From assembly GCF_900103735.1 (NCBI RefSeq), contig NZ_FMXE01000002.1:193373-257372 (forward strand): a stretch of 64,000 nucleotides of DNA, read 5' to 3'. The notes below the pieces were generated by a model. It saw only the letters and a program-made list of their open reading frames with translations, was not told where the DNA came from and made no database searches. Shown here in pieces: positions 53,901 to 60,408 of the stretch. The stretch's first letter is position 1, and every line of letters starts with the position of its first letter. This stretch comes from Algoriphagus alkaliphilus. Lineage in GTDB: Bacteria > Bacteroidota > Bacteroidia > Cytophagales > Cyclobacteriaceae. A program made the position numbers and the translations under genes.

Positions 53901-54249
53901 TCCAGGCGGTCGGGATCGAAGCGGCAGGCTCGTAGGTCAGCCTGCGAGGCAAGCCACCCGAAATCGGAATCAAATAGACTTCGGTAGGACCTTCATAAGT
54001 TGCTGCATAAGCAACCCATTTACCATCAGGGGAAATTTTTGGAGAGCTTTCTTCGCCCGCATGCGTGGTCAGACGGATAGCTTCGCCTCCATTGAGGGAA
54101 GTCTTCCACAAGTCACCTTCCGCCACAAAAACCACTGTATTTTCATGAATATCCGGATACATGAAGTAGCCTGGTTTTTCCTGAGAAAAGCCAAATGCGA
54201 TTAATCCAAAGGAAGCCAACCCTGTCAGCATCCATTTTTTAAGTACCAT
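50941..54249 (-). CDS. Tricorn-like S41 family protease
   Basis: A 1102-residue secreted protease of the tricorn type: signal peptide (FGFSQEKP), two beta-propeller regions with PD40-like blades (ISPDGKWVAYAAT, LPSPDGKKLAYYD, WSPDGKWIYFMSD), a C1/core domain, a PDZ domain around residue 790-870 (VITHIDGVSVMDAPDLLYLL) and an S41 catalytic core with VIDVRQNRGGNID and the nucleophile Ser in VDEFTASDGEAFAEG. Such enzymes cut peptides into small pieces for the aminopeptidases encoded nearby (M28, S9). The gene runs divergently from the carboxylesterase, with a 127-base gap. Confidence 0.94.
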   Translation of the reverse strand: MVLKKWMLTGLASFGLIAFGFSQEKPGYFMYPDIHENTVVFVAEGDLWKTSLNGGEAIRLTTHAGEESSPKISPDGKWVAYAATYEGPTEVYLIPISGGLPRRLTYEPAASIPTAWKSASEVAYVTNQYSTLPRLNTVVINIENGSKSIVPLDMAAEGSFNASGDTYFFVRPTFHNNVTKRYEGGTARQLWKYTSGQAEAVKLTNEYKGEDHHPIYHNGRVYFLSSRDGIQNVWSMNENGSDLKQHTKQSSYDVREVSIHGNNLVYRSGADLYLHELSNGQDKKLAISLTSDFDQLREYWIDNPANYISTISVSDDGEKVALTARGRVFVFPAKQGRSLRLSQKDGVRYRDAVFSPDGKDILTFSDESGEFEIHQYSGLGLDQGKKITSDGTTLRFGLLPSPDGKKLAYYDLNNELWIQEIASGKKVKANASDENLSGSMAWSPDSKWLAFGQAASNTFMQLFIFNSETGKRIPLTSDRTNSMNPQWSPDGKWIYFMSDRNFESRIGSPWGTRQPEPFWEKQIKIYQVGLKKGLVSPFQPKNELKPAEEKKAEGPVTVSIDEEGLIERVREVPIPAGNYKSLVVTDKALYYHRVGPGMGIYYGGGAPNDDNPALMMTPIDEKAEQKVFADKINSFVTSLNNKFAVLRQGNNHYVVELGTSPVSDLSKNQLNLSGWKFSVDPREDWRQIYTDAWRMERDYFYDPNMHGVDWDAMYKKYLPLVDRVTTRRELSDVMGELIGELSVLHTSVGGGDLREGDDKIQFGMLGGKFSRNEKLRGYSIDHIFKSDPDYPDEMSPLSHPDLNVSIDDVITHIDGVSVMDAPDLLYLLRDKANKQVRIKVLSSSGADKGDRIILPMTSAAESNLRYNEWEYTRRLIAEEKSNGEIGYVHLRAMTAPDIGQWYRDFYPQFKKSGLVIDVRQNRGGNIDSFILEKLMREVFFYWKSRTGEPYWNMPYAFRGHLVLLVDEFTASDGEAFAEGFRRLDMGQAIGARTWGGEVWLSGVNTLTDNGVARAPMNGVYGVVGEKLVGGDTDQGESVEWLIEGVGFIPDIEVINMPKATFDGKDAQLDAAIEHLKALIKADPRAVPQAPAYPDKSFKNGKN

Positions 54250-54376
54250 AAGTATCTGCGGTTAACCGTTTAAAATTCAATCGGAAGCTCAAAATAAAAA
54301 ATAATCTTCGGATTAGGATTAATACAGCTATTTACACAAATTGAGACAATAGAAGTTGACTCTAAACCTAAAATCA

Positions 54377-56035
54377 ATGAAAAATAACCGACGCGATTTT
54401 TTACAAAAAATCGGATTGGGAACTGCGGGACTTACAGCTGTCCCATTTATAGCAAACGCAAGCCCGCTGCCCACACAAAAAACTGAAGTTGAGGATGAAC
54501 AATTCCTTCAGATGGGCGATGACATTGCCATAGCCCAAACTTCCTATGGAAAAATCCAAGGCTACATCCTCAATGGAATTTATACTTACCTGGGAGTTCC
54601 CTACGGTGCAGACACTGCCGGGAAAAACCGATTTATGCCTCCCCAAAAACCTGCTCCATGGAAAGATATCAAGCCAACGCTTTGGTGGGGAAATACTGCA
54701 CCACAAAATATGGATCGCCGCTATGCAAATCCGCATGCCTCCTTTGCGGACCACTGGAATTATGATGATGTCTCCGAAGACTGTCTCAAACTGAATGTCT
54801 GGACACCTGCGCTAGCGGACGGCAAAAAGCGTCCGGTGATGGTTTGGCTGCACGGAGGGGGATTTACCAATGGAAATGCAATCGAGCAAGACGGTTATCA
54901 CGGAGAAAACTTCTCCAGAAAGGGTGATGTGGTTTTTGTGTCCATCAATCACCGCCTCGGACCGATTGGCTTTACCGATTTGTCAGGAGTAGGAGGGGCC
55001 AAGTACGCTTCCTCCGGCAATGTCAGTCAGCTCGACATTATCGCTTCTCTGGAGTGGGTTCGGGATAATATCGCCAACTTCGGAGGTGATCCGGGCAATG
55101 TCACCATCATGGGTCAATCCGGCGGAGGTGCAAAAGTAACCTGCACGATGGCCATGCCTGCATCCAAAGGACTGGTGCACAAAGGAGTCGCTCTGAGCGG
55201 ATCCATGCTCAAGGCCAATGACCAGGACTACAGCAGAAAACTGGGACAATTTGTGTTGGAAGCAGCAGGATTACAGCCAAACGAGGTCGATAAACTTCAG
55301 GAAATCCCCTGGAGAGAGTACATCGACATCGGCGGAAAAGCTATGGATCGCATGCGAAAGGAAAATCCGCTACCCGGATTCCGGGGAGGGTTTGGCCCGG
55401 TGGCGGATGGAGTAAATGTGCCACAGGGCGAGTTTTTCAGCAATCCAAACGACCATACAGCAGACATTCCCTTAATGATTTGCACCACCTTTCATGAGTG
55501 GGGTGCCACCCGTACCAATCCAAAACTCGAATCTGCGGGAGAAGCGGAAATTATCGAAGCTATGAAGCAACGGTTTGGTGACAAATCCCCTGAAGTCTAC
55601 CAAGCTTATGCCACAAACTTCCCAGGCAAAAAACCAGCGGAAATCATGACTCTTGCTGCATCCAACCGTGCAAATGCAGTGGCTTGTGGTGTTGCCAAAG
55701 CCAAACAAAAAGGGCCTGTTTACATGGCCTGGTTTGGCTGGGAGCCTAATCTGTACAATGGCCGAATGCGGGCTTTTCACTGCATTGACATTTGCTTTTG
55801 GTTTGACAACACCGACCGCATGTACACACATACTGGAGGAGGCAAGCGTCCCCGAGCTCTTTCCGAGAAAATGTCAGCCTCACTTTTGTCATTTATGAGA
55901 ACCGGAAATCCAACTACAGGAGCACTTCCCGATTGGCCGAAATTCACCGCTCAAAATGGGGAAACTATGGTGCTAAATGACGTGAGCGAAGTGAAAAATG
56001 ATCCGGATCGGAACGCGCGAAAAGTTTTAGCATAA
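54377..56035 (+). CDS. Tat-exported type-B carboxylesterase
   Basis: A 552-residue carboxylesterase of the cholinesterase-like family. The N terminus has a twin-arginine signal (NNRRDFLQKIGLGTAG), so it is exported folded. Family marks are YLGVPYGAD, SEDCLKLNVWTP, the oxyanion hole LHGGGFTNGN and the nucleophile Ser248 in MGQSGGGAKV. CTTFHEWGATRT and an ending with IDICFWFDNTDR match the acid/His regions. The ATG at 54377 starts right at the Tat signal. The esterase substrate is not known. Confidence 0.93.
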   Translation: MKNNRRDFLQKIGLGTAGLTAVPFIANASPLPTQKTEVEDEQFLQMGDDIAIAQTSYGKIQGYILNGIYTYLGVPYGADTAGKNRFMPPQKPAPWKDIKPTLWWGNTAPQNMDRRYANPHASFADHWNYDDVSEDCLKLNVWTPALADGKKRPVMVWLHGGGFTNGNAIEQDGYHGENFSRKGDVVFVSINHRLGPIGFTDLSGVGGAKYASSGNVSQLDIIASLEWVRDNIANFGGDPGNVTIMGQSGGGAKVTCTMAMPASKGLVHKGVALSGSMLKANDQDYSRKLGQFVLEAAGLQPNEVDKLQEIPWREYIDIGGKAMDRMRKENPLPGFRGGFGPVADGVNVPQGEFFSNPNDHTADIPLMICTTFHEWGATRTNPKLESAGEAEIIEAMKQRFGDKSPEVYQAYATNFPGKKPAEIMTLAASNRANAVACGVAKAKQKGPVYMAWFGWEPNLYNGRMRAFHCIDICFWFDNTDRMYTHTGGGKRPRALSEKMSASLLSFMRTGNPTTGALPDWPKFTAQNGETMVLNDVSEVKNDPDRNARKVLA

Positions 56036-56079
56036 AATCTAAACGATAACCTCTTAGCAATTTATTCGTTTGGAGTTTG

Positions 56080-56113
56080 GAATAGTCAGGGAGCTTTAGC
56101 TTTTTGACTATTC
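56080..56113 (+). terminator. Hairpin after the carboxylesterase gene
   Basis: GAATAGTCA (56080-56088) pairs perfectly with TGACTATTC (56105-56113) across a 16-base loop, followed by TATTTC. It is placed between the carboxylesterase stop (56035) and the small membrane protein gene. Confidence 0.55.
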
Positions 56114-56132
56114 TATTTCAAACCCTGTTTAT

Positions 56133-56507
56133 ATGATTCGTAAAAAACACCTTCCATCCATTGCTCTTGGATTTGTAGTTGGCACTCTTGGCTATTGGAC
56201 TGCTGATTTTTCTGAGGATGGTGAATTTGCCAGGGTCATCTATTTTTATTTGGGACCTGGAGCTTTCATTTGTGCCGTTATTGCATTTTCGCTTCTAAAA
56301 AGATCCCCCGGATTTATCGCATTGATGGTTAGCTTGGGCGTTTTCCTTGGTATGCTTTCCAAGATTTTCTATGACATTCTGCGAGACTCTTCTTCTCATG
56401 ATATGTTACCATTTGAGCTACTATTGGGTTTGGTTATCGTTTTGCCAGCTGCCTTTTTTGGTTCTTTTTTGGTTTGGGGAATATTTAAGATTGCCGGAAA
56501 AGATTAA
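56133..56507 (+). CDS. Small multi-pass membrane protein, function unknown
   Basis: A 124-residue protein with about four hydrophobic segments (IALGFVVGTLGYW, YFYLGPGAFICAVIAFSLL, FIALMVSLGVFLGM and LLLGLVIVLPAAFFGSFL). I do not recognise a family. The spacing of charged loops suggests a simple hairpin-type membrane protein. It is flanked upstream by a hairpin and downstream by a phosphorylase-like gene about 80 bases away. Confidence 0.7.
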   Translation: MIRKKHLPSIALGFVVGTLGYWTADFSEDGEFARVIYFYLGPGAFICAVIAFSLLKRSPGFIALMVSLGVFLGMLSKIFYDILRDSSSHDMLPFELLLGLVIVLPAAFFGSFLVWGIFKIAGKD

Positions 56508-56588
56508 CTTCTTTGAAGTTCATTTTAAATATTTGATGAAACTTTTTTGAGCAATTCATTTAACTTATCGCTCTCAAAATTTAAAACT

Positions 56589-58247
56589 ATGACCACTTTT
56601 ATAAACTATAAAGTTCCTTACGCGCTTTCCCCGGCATATTCTAAATCCGTGGCTTATTTCTCGATGGAATTTGCCATTCACCAACCCTTAAAAATCTACA
56701 GTGGGGGCTTGGGTTTTCTTTCTGGTTCTCATTTGCGAAGCGCTTATGAACTCAAACAAAACCTGATAGGAATCGGCATACTGTGGAAGTACGGCTATTA
56801 CGATCAGGGTCGAAATCAAGATCAGACCCTGAAACCTGAGTGGTACGAAAAAACCTATAGCTTTTTGGAAGATACAGGGATCAAATTTACCGTTCCTGTT
56901 CATGATCAGCCGGTTTGGGTAAAAGCATGGTACCTTCCTCCGACGACTTTCAACAGTGCTCCACTTTTCCTGTTAAGCACTGACCTACCTGAAAATGACT
57001 ACCTAAGCCAAACCATTACGCATCGATTATATGATGCAGACACGGCGGCCAAAATCGCCCAAATGATGATACTTGGACTGGGTGGTGCTAGGCTGATTGA
57101 TGAGCTCAACTTCAATCCGGATGTCTATCACCTAAATGAGGCTCATGCGGTAAGTAGTGTTTTCTATCTGATGAAGAAATTTGGAAGCAAAGCCGAAGTT
57201 CAGAAACGACTAGTCTTCACGACTCATACTCCCGAGGAAGCCGGAAATGAAAAACACGACTTCTATCTCTGTGATAAAATGAGCTATTTCTTCGGACACT
57301 CTATTGCTGAAGTACGCCTTTTGACCGGAATAAATGGCGATCAGTTCAATCACAGCTTGGCCGCATTGCGATTTGCCCGAAAGGCCAATGGGGTAAGTAA
57401 GCTTCACGGAGAAGTGAGTCGAAAAATGTGGGGACATTACCCTAACATCCCCAAAATTCAGTCCATCACTAATGCTCAAAACTGGAATTACTGGGCGGAC
57501 AAGCAGCTTTTCAGATTTATGGAAGAAGCGGATAACAATGCTTTTGACGACCGCAAAAGATTCTTAAAAAAACGGGCCTTTGAAATTGTTGCCGATCAAA
57601 CCGGAAAATTGCTTGATCCGGATATCCTGACTATCGTCTGGGCTAGAAGATTTGCAGCATACAAACGGCCCGAGATGATCACCCGGGATCTGCGGAGGTT
57701 TGATGCGCTTATGCGAAATGCCGACCGACCTGTTCAAATCATCTGGGCAGGAAAACCCTATCCCATGGACTATGGCGCGATCAGCGTTTTCAATCAATTG
57801 GTTCATTTGAGTAAAAATTACAAAAATGTAGCCGTCTGCGTGGATTACGAGCTAACGCTGAGCAAACGACTCAAGCAAGCCTCTGACGTCTGGCTTAACA
57901 ATCCCCGAGTGCCTCGGGAAGCCTCTGGTACCAGCGGTATGACGGCATCTATGAACGGAGCAATTAACTTCAGTACCTATGACGGTTGGATTTGCGAATT
58001 TGCAAGACATGGTGAGAATTGTTTTATCATCCCAGAGGTCGACTATCACAACCTGAGCATTCAAGATCAGGATCAGGAAGATCTGGACCACATGTTCGAC
58101 ATCCTCGAAAATCAGATCATCCCGATGTATTATGACAATAAGCGAAAGTGGAGAGATATGGTACAGGCCGGCATGCACGATGTACGCGTTGAATTCGAAA
58201 GCAATCGAATGGCAAAAGAGTACTATGAATTGATGTATTCAGAATAA
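56589..58247 (+). CDS. Short alpha-glucan phosphorylase-like protein (GT35 fold) lacking the PLP lysine
   Basis: A 552-residue GT-B protein related to the short alpha-glucan phosphorylases, which release glucose-1-phosphate from glycogen or maltodextrins. Family segments are VAYFSMEFAIH, IYSGGLGFLSGSHL, YHLNEAHAVSSVF, FTTHTPEEAGNEKHDF and VWARRFAAYKRPEM. In true phosphorylases the motif near the C terminus is EASGT-x-x-M-K, with Lys holding the pyridoxal phosphate. Here residues 444-452 read EASGTSGMT, so Thr452 replaces that Lys. Without PLP the protein may be a glycosyltransferase or an inactive partner rather than a phosphorylase. The ATG at 56589 is chosen because the family N terminus begins there. 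Confidence 0.85.
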   Translation: MTTFINYKVPYALSPAYSKSVAYFSMEFAIHQPLKIYSGGLGFLSGSHLRSAYELKQNLIGIGILWKYGYYDQGRNQDQTLKPEWYEKTYSFLEDTGIKFTVPVHDQPVWVKAWYLPPTTFNSAPLFLLSTDLPENDYLSQTITHRLYDADTAAKIAQMMILGLGGARLIDELNFNPDVYHLNEAHAVSSVFYLMKKFGSKAEVQKRLVFTTHTPEEAGNEKHDFYLCDKMSYFFGHSIAEVRLLTGINGDQFNHSLAALRFARKANGVSKLHGEVSRKMWGHYPNIPKIQSITNAQNWNYWADKQLFRFMEEADNNAFDDRKRFLKKRAFEIVADQTGKLLDPDILTIVWARRFAAYKRPEMITRDLRRFDALMRNADRPVQIIWAGKPYPMDYGAISVFNQLVHLSKNYKNVAVCVDYELTLSKRLKQASDVWLNNPRVPREASGTSGMTASMNGAINFSTYDGWICEFARHGENCFIIPEVDYHNLSIQDQDQEDLDHMFDILENQIIPMYYDNKRKWRDMVQAGMHDVRVEFESNRMAKEYYELMYSE

Positions 58248-58265
58248 AACATCCTCAATCAAAAC

Positions 58266-58300
58266 AAAAAGTCCGGATTGATCATTCGGACTTTTTTTTT
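58266..58300 (+). terminator. Rho-independent terminator after the phosphorylase-like gene
   Basis: AAAGTCCG (58268-58275) pairs with CGGACTTT (58287-58294) and runs straight into a stretch of nine T, a textbook intrinsic terminator 20 bases after the stop codon at 58247. Confidence 0.88.
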
Positions 58301-58328
58301 AGCAATCTATGAAATGAAATTCTTAGTA

Positions 58329-58361
58329 ACACCTGTCAGGTTTTGAAAACCTGACAGGTGT
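58329..58361. repeat. Perfect 16-bp palindromic repeat (CCTGTCAGG type)
   Basis: ACACCTGTCAGGTTTT (58329-58344) and AAAACCTGACAGGTGT (58346-58361) are perfect complements around a single G. It lies between converging genes (58247 + and 58374 -). Similar CCTGTCAGG/CCTGACAGG palindromes are, as I recall, dispersed in many Bacteroidota genomes; it may act as a two-way terminator or be a mobile repeat unit. Confidence 0.7.
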
Positions 58362-58373
58362 GTTTTGCAACAC

Positions 58374-60047
58374 TCAGTTAGTCTTTACCTTATAAATTTT
58401 CCCCTCCGTCTTACTCATGATGTAGACATTTCGATCTGCATCGATCCCAAATTTCAAATCCACCCGATCGTGATTGACTAAGGTCTGCATGGAAGCTTCC
58501 TTGCCCTCAAAAATGATCCCCCATGTCTGGACTTTAGGTTGAGGCTTTTCACCCAAATCTGCAAAAAAGAGCCTTCCTGAGGGTATGTCGCCGAAAACAA
58601 ACTTCCCTTTCAAAGGTCCGTCAGGAATCGTGTATCCTCCTATTATCGCCACCGTTTCGTCGTGTTCCAACTGAATAAGGGGATAAATGATTCCAAACTT
58701 TTTATCATCCGCGGGAAGGGGATATAGAGTTCTGAAACTTCCAAAAGGATTGATGGTGAAGGTGCCCTCCCGCACCGGCCAACCATAGAATTTACCTTCT
58801 TCTATACGGTTGATTTCTTCAATGCTGTGCTGTCCTATATCTGTCGCATGGAGATTTCCGGTTGCGTCCCAAAACACCCGATTGGGGTTTCTGAAACCGT
58901 AGGCTATGATTTCTCCTGCTTTGTCTGGAATTCCGGCAAAAGGATTGATTTTTGGAATTCCGTATTTTCCATTCGCCCCATCCTTTCCGGCAGGATCAAT
59001 CCTTAAAATACTGCTGTAAATTCCTGCCCCTTTATGGTTGGAGATTGCGGCAAAACGTTTTTCGGCAGTTCCTCCATCTCCATAGCCTATATAAAGTAAT
59101 CCAAAATCAGGGTCCCCTTTTTTGGAATTTGGGTTGAAGGTAAGTTCCTGCATGCCGTGAGCTTGAGATGCATTGTCAATTCGCAGGATCTCACGGTCTG
59201 TCCCTTTAAATACTGAGGCGGTGGGATTTTCGGCTTTCCATTCGGTGACCACCCATTGCATAAACACACTCAGGCTGTCGGTAAACCCAAAATCGGATTT
59301 TTGTGTACCACCGGGCTCGGTGTGGGCCGTATAAAACAAGCCGTTGGTTTGAAATTCAGGATGGAAGGCAAAGCTTCCAACTCCTGTCGCCCAACCCGGC
59401 TTGCTGACCATATCCGGACGGGCATTTACTACAGATAAATACAAGACTGGGTTTTGGTCTACTAATTCATAGAGTCCGATCCTTTGATCGTTGATCATCA
59501 AGCGCTGCGTACCCGGAATCGCTTCCATTTTGGTCATTTTAGCCAAAGGAGAAACTCTATCAGAAGCCGGCAATTGCGCAAAAAACTCCAATCTCAGGCG
59601 AATACCGGAATCTTGGATTTTCTCAGGAATTAAGTTGGAGGTCGTATCGCCGACGATTTCAAGTGGCAGGGTCTCAAAGGTGTGAAGGTAGCTAAGAATT
59701 GCATCCAGATCCTGTTCAGTCAAATCCGGAAATCCTGGCATTTGGCTTTTAAATTTTGCCAGTAACTCCAGCGCCCTTTGATCTTTCGCTTCGATGGATT
59801 TTGAGGGATTCTTAATAAACTCCTTGATCCATTCCGTTTCGATTTGGCGGGTAAGTCCACTCAGATTGGGCCCTATAGCATCCTCGTTGAAATTGTGACA
59901 GGTGGAGCAATGCTTTTCAAAAAGGGCTTTTCCTATCAAAATTTGATTGGTATCGGTAGATATTTCTCCTCCAAATTCTTGTTTCTCCGGTGTACAGGAG
60001 AAAATCAAAAAAAAACAAACACTCGAAACAAACAGGGCATTTTTCAT
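58374..60047 (-). CDS. Cytochrome c-fused PQQ-type glucose/sorbosone dehydrogenase-like lipoprotein
   Basis: A 557-residue lipoprotein (lipobox LIFSCTPEK) with an N-terminal cytochrome c domain (haem motif CSTCHNFNEDAIGPNL, with Met candidate in KSQMPGFPDL) joined to a six-bladed propeller of the glucose/sorbosone dehydrogenase (GSDH) family. Propeller marks are GVGSFAFHPEFQTNGL, EILRIDNASQAHGMQE, LYIGYGDGGTAE and GEIIAYGFRNPNRVFWD. Such enzymes oxidise sugars with PQQ and here pass electrons directly to the fused haem. The ATG at 60047 starts at the signal peptide; the upstream in-frame ATG at 60119 would add an unlikely 24-residue tail. Confidence 0.9.
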   Translation of the reverse strand: MKNALFVSSVCFFLIFSCTPEKQEFGGEISTDTNQILIGKALFEKHCSTCHNFNEDAIGPNLSGLTRQIETEWIKEFIKNPSKSIEAKDQRALELLAKFKSQMPGFPDLTEQDLDAILSYLHTFETLPLEIVGDTTSNLIPEKIQDSGIRLRLEFFAQLPASDRVSPLAKMTKMEAIPGTQRLMINDQRIGLYELVDQNPVLYLSVVNARPDMVSKPGWATGVGSFAFHPEFQTNGLFYTAHTEPGGTQKSDFGFTDSLSVFMQWVVTEWKAENPTASVFKGTDREILRIDNASQAHGMQELTFNPNSKKGDPDFGLLYIGYGDGGTAEKRFAAISNHKGAGIYSSILRIDPAGKDGANGKYGIPKINPFAGIPDKAGEIIAYGFRNPNRVFWDATGNLHATDIGQHSIEEINRIEEGKFYGWPVREGTFTINPFGSFRTLYPLPADDKKFGIIYPLIQLEHDETVAIIGGYTIPDGPLKGKFVFGDIPSGRLFFADLGEKPQPKVQTWGIIFEGKEASMQTLVNHDRVDLKFGIDADRNVYIMSKTEGKIYKVKTN

Positions 60048-60119
60048 CGATATCAAATTGGGCTTTGTGTGGATTGTGAAAAACTTAATCGGAAGGAATT
60101 TCGCAAAGTTTATAAACAT

Positions 60120-60408
60120 TCCAGTGTGTGACGATTGAGTCGAGCCAGTCTGCCTGAGGCAGACTGGCTCGATTTCACCGATACTAAATTGGTGTTTTCA
60201 TTTTCACAGAAAAACACCCTGAGGAATTCTTTAATGAATTTTTGCGGAATCCATTTCATAAGTCGAAAGTGGCTTCGCACCCGTCACAAAAAATTTAGCC
60301 CGCTATTATCCTCAATTGCTACTCAATCCTTACCCGGCAACAATAATCATTGACCATACTTCAGCAAAAGGAATTTTGTACCGGTTATTCTATTCCAATT
60401 GTGGAAAA
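60120..60408. other. Intergenic region with a 14-bp hairpin and a weak coding-like stretch
   Basis: CGAGCCAGTCTGCC (60141-60154) and GGCAGACTGGCTCG (60158-60171) form a perfect 14-bp stem with loop TGA, about 95 bases upstream of the dehydrogenase start at 60047. On the plus strand 60188-60298 is open without a start codon and reads IGVFIFTEKHPEEFFNEFLR then NPFHKSKVASHPSQKI; it might be a gene relic, but no family was recognised and chance is quite possible. Confidence 0.45.
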
